From: an uncultured Pseudomonadota bacterium
Lineage (GTDB): Bacteria > Pseudomonadota > Gammaproteobacteria > Steroidobacterales > Steroidobacteraceae
Length of the DNA stretch: 33,813 nucleotides
Direction: 5' to 3'
NCBI GenBank assembly: GCA_902826575.1
Contig: CADEFJ010000021.1
Span: forward strand, 1 to 33,813
Below the pieces are notes generated by a model, which saw only the letters and a program-made list of their open reading frames with translations, was not told the DNA's origin and did no database searches. A program made the translations under genes and the position numbers. Shown one piece after another: positions 16,080-23,967 of this stretch. How positions within the stretch are numbered: position 1 is the first letter of the stretch; each line of letters starts with the position of its first letter.

Positions 16080-16571
16080 CTACGGTCGGTAGCTGCTGAA
16101 CACGTACTCGCGCGACTGCTGCGGCTCGTGGCAGCCGAAGCAGCCCGCACCATTGCCGGCGCCGACCACGCGTTCCGACTGGCTGTCGCCGGCGAAACCC
16201 TCGAAGCCCCAGCCGCCGGTGCTCGCGTACTTCTTCGCGTCCCGGTGCATCACGCCGACCACCTTGCGCTTACCTTCGGCAACCGCGCCATCCGCGGAGA
16301 CGACGTCGAGCAGATCGAACACGATCACCGCGCCATCGGCGAAGTGGCCGCCGGTGTAACCGGCCATCGCCTGCTCATTCGCATACAGGTGATGGATGCC
16401 GCCGAACGAACCGTACAGCGGATGGCCTTCGCCGATCACCATGCTCTTCACATGCTGCCAGGACCGATAGCCGTCCGGATACGGCACGGCGTCGTTCTCG
16501 GCACTGACGACGACACCGGCGGCGATTGCGCCGGTGAGGGCGGCCACGGCCGCGAAATGGCGTACATTCAT
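16080..16571 (-). CDS. Cytochrome P460-like periplasmic haem protein
   Basis: Probable exported c-type haem protein of the cytochrome P460 fold, a family whose studied members oxidise hydroxylamine or bind NO. The 163-aa product has a signal peptide (MNVRHFAAVAALTGAIAAGV), the family blocks HFADGAVIVFDLLD and STGGWGFEGFAGD, and one haem-attachment motif CFGCH near the C-terminus, followed by EYVFSSYRP. ATG 16571 is supported by AGGAGA eight bases upstream. I cannot tell which lysine, if any, forms the P460 haem crosslink. It is divergent from an HxlR-type regulator, with an inverted repeat in between. The substrate is unknown. Confidence 0.82.
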   Translation of the reverse strand: MNVRHFAAVAALTGAIAAGVVVSAENDAVPYPDGYRSWQHVKSMVIGEGHPLYGSFGGIHHLYANEQAMAGYTGGHFADGAVIVFDLLDVVSADGAVAEGKRKVVGVMHRDAKKYASTGGWGFEGFAGDSQSERVVGAGNGAGCFGCHEPQQSREYVFSSYRP

Positions 16572-16590
16572 CTGTGTTGTCTCCTGCGAA

Positions 16591-16633
16591 GTTGGCCCCC
16601 GACGGCCCGGTACGCGACAATCTAGGGGCCAAC
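16591..16633. promoter_or_regulatory. Inverted repeat between P460 and HxlR genes, candidate operator
   Basis: GTTGGCCCC (16591-16599) and GGGGCCAAC (16625-16633) are perfect reverse complements 25 bases apart, in the 119-bp space between the two divergent starts. Position suggests an operator for the adjacent HxlR-type regulator or a leader hairpin of the P460 transcript. The symmetry is seen; binding is inferred. Confidence 0.45.
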
Positions 16634-16690
16634 AGGTGCGCGCGTAAGTCCGCACACAACGGTGCCTTGCTTACTTTCCGGTGCAAATTG

Positions 16691-17029
16691 ATGGCCACAC
16701 TCAGGAAAAGAAAACCCGTCACGACCCCGCCGCGCACCGCACGCATGGTCGAGGACATCGTCGGCTGCAAGTGGTCGCTGGTGGTGCTCGACCTCGTGGG
16801 CCGCGGAGTCGCGCGCCCCGGAGCGATGCAGCGCCAGGTGCCGGGGCTCACCGCGAAGGTGCTGAACGAGCGCCTGCGCAAACTCCTGCGCTTCGGCCTG
16901 ATAGAGCGCGAAGTCTTCGCCGAAGTGCCGCCGCGCGTGGAGTACCACCTGACTTCGCTCGGCCGCCGCTTTGGCGATGTGCTCGAGCGCATCAGCGCGC
17001 TCGATCGCGAGCTCGGCACGCGGAGCTGA
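16691..17029 (+). CDS. HxlR-family winged-helix transcriptional regulator
   Basis: A 112-aa DNA-binding protein. The HxlR hallmark is the first helix VEDIVGCKWSLVVLDLV, then the recognition region GLTAKVLNERLRKLLRFGLI and the wing EVPPRVEYHLTSLGRRF. The position usually held by Gly in GGKW is Cys here, which could make it thiol-responsive, as some HxlR members are; that is inference. ATG 16691 was chosen because conserved sequence begins just after it; the frame extends to 16574 without support. It is divergent from the P460 gene and is followed after three bases by an unknown gene. Confidence 0.88.
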   Translation: MATLRKRKPVTTPPRTARMVEDIVGCKWSLVVLDLVGRGVARPGAMQRQVPGLTAKVLNERLRKLLRFGLIEREVFAEVPPRVEYHLTSLGRRFGDVLERISALDRELGTRS

Positions 17030-17032
17030 AGC

Positions 17033-17728
17033 TTGTCGCCCTATCGCATCGTGAGCGGCGAGATCGGTTACTTTCACCGCGAGCACGGCCTCACCGGGCG
17101 TGAAGCATTCACCCTCTCCGCCGCCCGCGACGGCAGCCGCACAGCTCGCGCGATGTGTGAGATGTACGACGTCGCATTGCTTCGCGACGTCACGTACACG
17201 GTCGACGCGGCGTGGCATCCGCGCCATGCCTTCGTGCAACTGATGCTCGAAGGGCGCAGCGCGGGCGCTGGCTGGTTCGGATTCGAGCCCGACGCGATCG
17301 CCTTCGAGGGCGTCGACGCCGCCGGCGAGCGTCACAGCGCACGCGTGCCGGCAGAGCCGGCGCCCGCCGTGTTCGCGCCGCACCCGCTGATCCTCGACGG
17401 CTGGCAGTCGGCGGTCTTCGACCCCGCAGGGCCGTCGCGGCAGAAGTATCACAGCGCGACCTGCTCGCTCGAGCCCGACGGCGGCTCGGCGCCCTTCCCG
17501 GTCTTCACGACCAAGGTGATGGAATTCGTGCGCAGGGAAACGATCGAGGTCGAGGCGGGACGCTTCGACTGCGGGCGCTTTCGCATCCACCCGCACCGCA
17601 AGGACTGGGCGCCGCTCGAGATGTGGATCACCGGCGAGGATCGCATCCTGTGCCGCATGGACTGGGCGGTGCTCGACAGCTCCTACCGGTTGCTCAAGCT
17701 GTGCGACGCAGGATCTCGCGACCCTTGA
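17033..17728 (+). CDS. Conserved-looking protein of unknown function, HxlR operon
   Basis: Not recognised. The 231-aa protein has no signal peptide or membrane helix. It looks beta-rich, with alternating strands such as YTVDAAWHPRHAFVQLMLEG, GWFGFEPDAIAFEG and CGRFRIHPHRKDWAPLEMWI, giving an impression of a single-domain beta barrel or lipocalin-like fold. The arrangement HPHRKDWAPLEMWITGEDRI near the C-terminus is distinctive. It begins at TTG 17033, three bases after the HxlR stop, with CGGAG seven bases upstream, so the two are probably one transcript. Association with the regulator and the divergent haem protein suggests a shared stress or small-molecule response, but this is inference. 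Confidence 0.75.
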   Translation: MSPYRIVSGEIGYFHREHGLTGREAFTLSAARDGSRTARAMCEMYDVALLRDVTYTVDAAWHPRHAFVQLMLEGRSAGAGWFGFEPDAIAFEGVDAAGERHSARVPAEPAPAVFAPHPLILDGWQSAVFDPAGPSRQKYHSATCSLEPDGGSAPFPVFTTKVMEFVRRETIEVEAGRFDCGRFRIHPHRKDWAPLEMWITGEDRILCRMDWAVLDSSYRLLKLCDAGSRDP

Positions 17729-17768
17729 CGCGTCCCGCGCGAAATTCGCATGCGGACGTTGATGGCGT

Positions 17769-17972
17769 TCAGTCTGGAACCTGCCGGAAGAACACGAAAT
17801 ATCCCATGAGGGCGGTCCACAGAAGATAGACAACTATGGAAGCCCGGAATCCCAGGGGCTGGGTCGCGCGCAAGTACGGCCCGCCTTTGCAGTAAACGCT
17901 TCCCCGGATGAGCCCCGACACCGCAAAGTATGCCGTGACGATGCCTATGAGAAAGAGGACAAGCTTGAGCAC
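17769..17972 (-). CDS. Small two-helix membrane protein of unknown function
   Basis: A 67-aa hydrophobic protein with two predicted helices, LVLFLIGIVTAYFAVSGLI and IVVYLLWTALMGYFVFF, separated by a short loop containing one Cys (VYCKGGPYLRATQPLG). No family recognised. GTG 17972 is favoured because AAGGGGG lies nine bases upstream; TTG 17981 would sit directly on that sequence. The coding region is visibly richer in A/T than its neighbours, which may indicate a recent arrival or simply composition bias of a membrane protein. It lies 60 bases downstream of chpC on the same strand. Confidence 0.6.
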   Translation of the reverse strand: MLKLVLFLIGIVTAYFAVSGLIRGSVYCKGGPYLRATQPLGFRASIVVYLLWTALMGYFVFFRQVPD

Positions 17973-18032
17973 TGCTGACAACCCCCTTCTGCGTTCCGGG
18001 ACTCAAGCAGCGCTCTAGCGAGCGTCGCCCGG

Positions 18033-18506
18033 CTAGGCGGCCACCGACGTCTCGTCGGCGATCATCTCTTCGAGCATCTCGATGTCGGGGACGAGTGGAG
18101 CTTCGTTGATCATGCGCACCTGGCAGATCACCGGGTGGCGCTCGGGGAACGAGCGCGTGTTGTCGGGCCGCACGACATCGGAACTCACCCGCACGAGCTG
18201 CGGGAAGCCCTGCGAGACGAGGCCGAAGTAGCCGCCCTCGACGCGCGAGCCGAGGCAGTGGAACACGACGATGCGGCTGCGACCCGTGGCGGGCGGAATG
18301 CCCTGGCCACAGGTGCCTTCGAAGCAGATGAGGGGAATCGTGCGGCCGTTCCAGGGCACGGTGCCCAAATACCACGGCGGCGCCCCGGCCATTTCCGACG
18401 GCGGCTGGAAGCCGACCACTTCGGCCACGCAGGCGCGCGGCACGATCAGGCGCCCGTCGACCAGCGGGACGAGCAGGCTGTAGATCTCGCTGACGCGCTC
18501 GGCCAT
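18033..18506 (-). CDS. chpC: CheW-like protein ChpC
   Basis: Adaptor of the Chp chemosensory system that controls type IV pili. The 157-aa protein is a single CheW domain, with EIYSLLVPLVDGRLIVPRAC at the start and WNGRTIPLICFEGTCG in the middle, then GYFGLVSQGFPQLVRV. It begins three bases after the chpA stop and is the last recognisable gene of the operon. In Pseudomonas aeruginosa ChpC links non-methyl-accepting inputs to ChpA; here position and length agree with that identity. The CheW fold is clear; the specific ChpC name rests mainly on gene order. Confidence 0.85.
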   Translation of the reverse strand: MAERVSEIYSLLVPLVDGRLIVPRACVAEVVGFQPPSEMAGAPPWYLGTVPWNGRTIPLICFEGTCGQGIPPATGRSRIVVFHCLGSRVEGGYFGLVSQGFPQLVRVSSDVVRPDNTRSFPERHPVICQVRMINEAPLVPDIEMLEEMIADETSVAA

Positions 18507-18509
18507 GGC

Positions 18510-21500
18510 TCAGTGCCCCCTGCCGGTGCCCGACGCGCGCGCCGGTTCGCGGCGCCGCGACACGAGCGGCTCGATCGCCTCGAGCAACTGCGCTTCCTGG
18601 TAGGGCTTGCCGAGATAATCGTCGACGCCGATCTCGATCGCGCGCGCCCGATGCTTCTCGCCCACACGCGAAGTGATCATGATGATCGGGATGTCCTTCA
18701 GGCGCTCGTCGGCGCGCACATGCGCGGCGACTTCGTAGCCATCCATGCGCGGCATCTCGATGTCGAGCAGGATGATATCGGGCAGATTCTCCTGCAGCAC
18801 CTCGATCGCATCGACGCCGTCGCGTGCGGTCAGCACACGCATGCCGTTCCTCTCGAGCAGGCGCTGGGTGACGCGGCGCACCGTGATCGAGTCATCGACC
18901 ACCAGCGCCAGCGTGCGTTTGTCGGTGCGATCGCGCGGCACGACCGGCTCGCTGCGTCCGCGCCATTCGGCGCGCACCAGCGCATTGATGTCGAGGATCA
19001 CGACGATGCGCCCGTCGCCGAGGATCGTTGCACCGGAGATGCCGCGGATGGCGGAAATCTGCGGGCCCACCGACTTGACGACGATTTCGCGGCTGCCGAC
19101 CAGTTCGTCGGTCACGAGGCCGGTCGAGTGCTCGCCGGCACGCACCAGGATCACCGGAATGGTCACGTCCTGCTCCGGCAGCGTGGAGGGCTCGAGGCCC
19201 ACGTACTGCGCGAGGTGCTGGAAGCGGAATCGCTGGCCATTGTGTTCGAACGGCGGCGCCTCGGGCCCGAGATGCGCGGTCACTTCGTCTTTCGTCAGGC
19301 GCACGACGCCCTCGACGGTGGTGAGCGGCAGCGCGTAGAACTCGTCTCCCGAGCGCACCACGAGCGCGTGGCTGATGGCGAGCGTGAACGGCAGGCGGAT
19401 CGTGAACGAGCTGCCCTCGCCCTCCTTGGTCTCCATGTGCAGCGCGCCGCCGAGCTTCTTCACGGTGTCGGCAACGACATCCATGCCGACGCCTCGCCCG
19501 GCGTTCTGGGTGACCCTGCCGGCAGTGGAGAAGCCCGGCTCGAGCACGAGTTGCATCACGTCCTCGTCGGACAGCACCTGCCCGGGGCGGATCATGCCGA
19601 GCGCCAGGCCCTTCTCGCGGATCGCCTTGAGGTTCATGCCGGCACCGTCGTCGCTCACCTGCACGATGACCTCGGCGCCCTCGCGGCGCAGCGCCAGGGT
19701 GATTCGACCGGTCGCAGGCTTGCCCCGCCCCTCGCGCTCGTCCGGCGCCTCGATGCCGTGCGCGACACAGTTGCGCAGGATGTGCTCGAAGGCCGGCAGC
19801 ATGCGTTCGAGCACCTGCCGGTCGAGTTCGCCGGCGGCGCCCTCGACGAACAGCTCGGCGCGCTTGCGCGTGTCGGAAGCCGCCTGGCGCACGATGCGCG
19901 CGAGGCGCTGCACGTGACGCTCGAACGGCACCATGCGGGTGCGCATCAGCCCGTTCTGCAATTCGGTGATCGTGCGCGCCTGGTGCTGCAGCAGGTTCTG
20001 CGTGTCCTGGGTCAGCGTTTCGAGCAGCTGCTGGATGCTCGCCACGTCGCTCGCGGTCTCGGCAAGGCCGCGTGAGTACTGCTGGATCGTCGAATAGCGA
20101 TCGAGCTCGAGCGGATCGAACTCGGCACGATGCCCGGCCTCGTCCTCGTGCGTGTGCAGGATCTGCGATTCGGTCTCGATTTCGAGCTTGCGCAGCTGCT
20201 CCTTGAGGCGCGTGACCGTGCGCGAAAGCTCGGTGAGGTTGAAATCGATCGAGGCGATCTGCTGCTCGAGCCGCGCGCGGCCGATGCTGACTTCACCCGA
20301 ATAGTTGAGCAGCTGGTCGAGCAGGTCGGCGTCGACGCGCGCCATTTCCTGGCGTTCGCCCCGCACGCTGGGCTCGCGGCCCGGCGGCACCGGCGCCGGC
20401 GGCGCGAGCGCTTCGCCGTTTCCCGCGGCAACGGGCGGTCCGAAGGTCGGCGGCGGCGCCACCGCGGGCGTCATCACGACCGGCGCGGCCGGTGCGGCCT
20501 GTTTGGCTTGTTCCGCCTGTTCGGCCAGCGATGCGACGAGTGCTTGCGGCGCCAGCGGCGCGGCGGCGGCCGACAGGTCTACGGGGATATCGGCGTCCGC
20601 ATCGCTCTCGAGCGACGACGGCAGCTCGATCTCGATCTCCTCCAGCTCGGATTCCGGCGCGGGGGCGGGCGCTGCCACGACAGGAGCGGCGGCGGGTGCC
20701 ACGACATGCGCGGCGGTCGCACGCGACGGATCGAGGGCGTGGATGCGCGCGATCAGCGCATCAGCCCGCGCGACGCCGCGCCCGCTGATGATCGCATCAC
20801 GCATGTGCGAAATCTCGTCGAGGCTCGCGACCAGCACGGCCTGTGCCGACTCATCGGCATGCACGGATCCCGATTCAATCTGGTTGACGAGCGATTCCAT
20901 CTCGTGGGCGAGATCGCCCATCGCGAGGACACCCGCCATGCGCGCGCCGCCCTTCAAGGTGTGCAGCGGTCGCTTCAGCGCATCGAGATGCGCGCCGTTG
21001 GCGCGATCGGCGCCCCACGACTGCAGTGCGCTCTCGGTGCTCTCGATCAGCTCGCCCGCCTCTTCGGCGAAGATGGCGGCGATCTCGTGATCGTAGTCGG
21101 CCGATACGGCGGGTGCCGGCTCGGCTGGCTCGCCCGCAGCGGCCTGCGCCGCCGGCGGCGCCTGCGGTGGCAGGCTCGCAGCCTGTTCCGCCTCGGCGGC
21201 GGCAGCTGCGGCGGCAATGCGCGTATCGAGCGCCGTCTCGGCGCGCGCGATACGTGCGCGCAGTTGATCGTGCGTCTGGAAAAAGCCGGTGGCCTCGTCG
21301 AGGTTGCCGGCGACGCGCTCCATTTCCTGCATGCAGTCGCCGATCAGTCCGAGGTCAGCGCTCGTGAGGCCCACGCCGCTGTCGAAGGACTTGCGCATCC
21401 AGTGATCGAGCGGCCCGGCGAGGCGGATGCCGTGGCGCGCGACCGCAGCCTTCGAACTGCCGCTCAGCGTGTGGCAGGCGCGATAGACATCTTCGGTCAG

Positions 21501-23963
21501 GACATGCGGTTCGGGTCGTTGCTGTTCTTCGCCCAGAAAAGACCGCACCGTAGTGATATGCGCCGCGGTCTCGCGGCTGAAAATCTCGCGCAACCCCGGA
21601 TCGGCTTCGGCGGCGGGCTCCGCCGCCTTGATCGCAGTCTCGGACACCTGCACGGCGGAAGTCGTCTCGCCGCCTTCGCCGCGCATGGCCTCGACGTCCT
21701 GACGCGCGGCGAGCGCATGGGCGCGCGCAATGATCGGCGCGGTATCGAGCGCACAGGCGGCGCCGCTCTCGAGCGCCACAAGCAGCTGCGGCAGCGCACG
21801 CATGCCATCGCGCAAGGTGGCAAGGATCTCGGGCGTACGGCCCAGCGTCTTGTCGATCAGGCGATTCAGCAGGTTCTCGATCGCCCAGGAAAACTCCGCC
21901 ATCTCGCGCGCACCGACCATGCGGCCGCTGCCCTTGAGCGTGTGCAGTGAGCGGCGCACGGTCGACAGCGCGCCATCCTCGAGCGGATTCTCGTCCCAGC
22001 GCGGAAACTCGCGCTGGATGCGCGCGACTTCCTCGCCGGCTTCCTCGATGAAGAGGCTCACCAGCTCCGGGTCGGCAAGCGCCGCAGTGGGCGGATTGAG
22101 CGGCACCGGCGCCAGGGTCGGCGGGCTGCCGGCCGGCGCGTCGGTCGCTTCGAGATCCGAGCTGTCGGCGCCGTGCGCGATGCGGTAGGCACCGCTCGCC
22201 GTGGTGGGCGGGGCGATGCGCAACGTGCGCGCGAAAGTGGTTTCGTTGAGTGGCGGCACGGTGGGCACCGCCGGGTCCGGCTCGGCCGCGAGCGCATCGA
22301 GGCAGGTCTGCGCGTTGTCGAGCATGTAGAACGGTTCACTGCGGCGCGCCTGCAGCGTTTCCATGTAGTACTCGACGCTCACGATCGCGTCGGCCAGCCG
22401 GTCGAGCAGATGCGAAGGCAGCGCGGGTACGCCGGGGCGCATCACGCGCTTAAGGTGCGCACCGATGCCATCGACGATCTCGACCGCGCGCGTCTTGCCG
22501 AGCATGACGAGGCCGGCCTTGATGCCGCGCATCAGCTCGCTCCAGCTGTCGAGGCCTGCCGTACTCAAGGTGCCGCCGACGCTCTGCGCGATCGCTTCCT
22601 TCACGCGCGCGAGGTTCAGCATGCACTCGCGCAGCACCGCGGCCTGCACCTGGTGGAAATCCTGGTCGTCGCTGGTCTGCGGCGCGCCCTTGGGCTTCGG
22701 CACGATCATGCCGACGAGCTGGTCGTCGAGGTGATCCTCGATGCCGATCAGCGTGGCGGCGATCTCGAGCAATGTGCCGTCGTCGGCCTGTGCCTTGCCG
22801 TTCACGATCGCTTCGAGCCGGCCGATTTCGCCCTGCACGCGCGTGCGCAGCGCACCGAGGCCCAGCACGCCGAGCGTGTCACCGATCTTGCGCAGCAGCT
22901 CGACCTGCGGTGCGAGTTCCGCGGCCTGTCCGCCGCCGCGGCGCACGAAGATATCGAGCACGTCCTTGACCTTGGCGAGGTCCTCGCGGATCGCCGCGCC
23001 CACGGTGCGCATCAGCTTCACGCTCGGCGCGGACAGGCTCTCGCGCTCCTGCTCGACGGCCTCGTCGACCGGCAGCAGATCGCCGAGGCGGAAAGAGGCG
23101 CGCACGGCCGAAACCTTCGGCCCCGATGATTCGGCACGCGCGATGTAATAGAGGATGTTGTTCAGCAGCTCGACCGGCGGGCTCTGGCAGTAGCGCGCCT
23201 CACCTTCCTCGTAGAGGCGCTTGATCTCGCGATCGGCAAGACCCAGCAGCCGCTTGATCGATACGCCGCCCTCGACGCCGCGCTCGCGCAACGCCTCGAT
23301 CAGCGCACCGGTGACCCACCACAGCTGGAATACCGGCTGGCGGGTGGCCACCTGTTCGATCTTGTGGGCGACCGCGGCGAGGATCTCGAGGTTCTGGTCG
23401 ATGCGCTCGCCACGGATCCAGCCGATGAGGCCGACCTGGAAACGCGCGCGCAGGCGCCGGGCCCATTGTTCGATGGTGAGCGGCTGCTCGCCCGGGGTCG
23501 GCGCGACGGGCGTCGCCTGCCGGTCGGACTTCAGGTTCAGCAGCAGCAGCGTGCCTTCCGACAGCAGCGGGCTGCCGCGCACGGCGCGCAGGTCGTTCAG
23601 CAGCGGCAGCAACACGAGCGCCAAGTCGCGACCGCCGGCGATCACGCGCTCGAGATAGCCCGGCAGCTGCACCATCGCGCGCAGCAGCGCATCGAGCGAT
23701 TCGGCCTGGTTCTTGCGCTCGGCGGAGGTCGCGATCAGGTAACGCGTGACCTGCTCCATCTCCTCGGCGAGCAACGCCGCGCCGTAGATCTCGAGCACGC
23801 GCAGCACGCTCTGCACCTGGTGCATTTCGCCGGCCACACGCTCGAGCAGCGCGACATTGTCCGGCTGCTCGACGAAGGCCTCGACGGCCGCACGCGCCTC
23901 GCCGAGCGTCGCGTTGATTTCGCGACCGACGAGCTCGAGGGTCTGGGTGGCGATCTCCGACAT
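18510..23963 (-). CDS. chpA: ChpA/PilL hybrid histidine kinase of the pilus chemosensory system
   Basis: A 1817-aa CheA-like kinase with several phosphotransfer domains. The N-terminal region holds degenerate Hpt-like helices (EMHQVQSVLRVLEI, His48). Clear Hpt sites are His674 (LHTLKGSGRM), His831 (CHTLSGSSK) and His1001 (LHTLKGGARM). An Ala/Pro-rich linker runs about 1040-1200. The dimerisation helix starts near 1207, the ATPase N box RNCVAHGIEAPDE is near 1395, G1 DDGAGM near 1438, G2 GRGVGMDVV near 1491, a CheW domain follows from about 1531, and a receiver domain with Asp1734 (LLDIEMPRMDGYE) ends the protein. P. aeruginosa ChpA is about 2470 aa, so this version has fewer or shorter N-terminal phosphotransfer modules. 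It starts four bases after pilJ. Confidence 0.95.
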   Translation of the reverse strand: MSEIATQTLELVGREINATLGEARAAVEAFVEQPDNVALLERVAGEMHQVQSVLRVLEIYGAALLAEEMEQVTRYLIATSAERKNQAESLDALLRAMVQLPGYLERVIAGGRDLALVLLPLLNDLRAVRGSPLLSEGTLLLLNLKSDRQATPVAPTPGEQPLTIEQWARRLRARFQVGLIGWIRGERIDQNLEILAAVAHKIEQVATRQPVFQLWWVTGALIEALRERGVEGGVSIKRLLGLADREIKRLYEEGEARYCQSPPVELLNNILYYIARAESSGPKVSAVRASFRLGDLLPVDEAVEQERESLSAPSVKLMRTVGAAIREDLAKVKDVLDIFVRRGGGQAAELAPQVELLRKIGDTLGVLGLGALRTRVQGEIGRLEAIVNGKAQADDGTLLEIAATLIGIEDHLDDQLVGMIVPKPKGAPQTSDDQDFHQVQAAVLRECMLNLARVKEAIAQSVGGTLSTAGLDSWSELMRGIKAGLVMLGKTRAVEIVDGIGAHLKRVMRPGVPALPSHLLDRLADAIVSVEYYMETLQARRSEPFYMLDNAQTCLDALAAEPDPAVPTVPPLNETTFARTLRIAPPTTASGAYRIAHGADSSDLEATDAPAGSPPTLAPVPLNPPTAALADPELVSLFIEEAGEEVARIQREFPRWDENPLEDGALSTVRRSLHTLKGSGRMVGAREMAEFSWAIENLLNRLIDKTLGRTPEILATLRDGMRALPQLLVALESGAACALDTAPIIARAHALAARQDVEAMRGEGGETTSAVQVSETAIKAAEPAAEADPGLREIFSRETAAHITTVRSFLGEEQQRPEPHVLTEDVYRACHTLSGSSKAAVARHGIRLAGPLDHWMRKSFDSGVGLTSADLGLIGDCMQEMERVAGNLDEATGFFQTHDQLRARIARAETALDTRIAAAAAAAEAEQAASLPPQAPPAAQAAAGEPAEPAPAVSADYDHEIAAIFAEEAGELIESTESALQSWGADRANGAHLDALKRPLHTLKGGARMAGVLAMGDLAHEMESLVNQIESGSVHADESAQAVLVASLDEISHMRDAIISGRGVARADALIARIHALDPSRATAAHVVAPAAAPVVAAPAPAPESELEEIEIELPSSLESDADADIPVDLSAAAAPLAPQALVASLAEQAEQAKQAAPAAPVVMTPAVAPPPTFGPPVAAGNGEALAPPAPVPPGREPSVRGERQEMARVDADLLDQLLNYSGEVSIGRARLEQQIASIDFNLTELSRTVTRLKEQLRKLEIETESQILHTHEDEAGHRAEFDPLELDRYSTIQQYSRGLAETASDVASIQQLLETLTQDTQNLLQHQARTITELQNGLMRTRMVPFERHVQRLARIVRQAASDTRKRAELFVEGAAGELDRQVLERMLPAFEHILRNCVAHGIEAPDEREGRGKPATGRITLALRREGAEVIVQVSDDGAGMNLKAIREKGLALGMIRPGQVLSDEDVMQLVLEPGFSTAGRVTQNAGRGVGMDVVADTVKKLGGALHMETKEGEGSSFTIRLPFTLAISHALVVRSGDEFYALPLTTVEGVVRLTKDEVTAHLGPEAPPFEHNGQRFRFQHLAQYVGLEPSTLPEQDVTIPVILVRAGEHSTGLVTDELVGSREIVVKSVGPQISAIRGISGATILGDGRIVVILDINALVRAEWRGRSEPVVPRDRTDKRTLALVVDDSITVRRVTQRLLERNGMRVLTARDGVDAIEVLQENLPDIILLDIEMPRMDGYEVAAHVRADERLKDIPIIMITSRVGEKHRARAIEIGVDDYLGKPYQEAQLLEAIEPLVSRRREPARASGTGRGH

Positions 23964-23967
23964 GGGC

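Noticed and set aside
17982-18032. CGCTC-GCTA-GAGCG hairpin after chpC considered as an operon terminator
   Set aside because: Only five base pairs and no T-tract on the minus strand.
18135-20075. 646-codon plus-strand frame opposite chpC and chpA
   Set aside because: Antisense to genes with clear CheW, kinase and receiver motifs; composition is that of a reverse-complement shadow.
20130-21950. 606-codon plus-strand frame opposite chpA
   Set aside because: Same reason: Arg/Gly/His-rich shadow of the phosphotransfer region.
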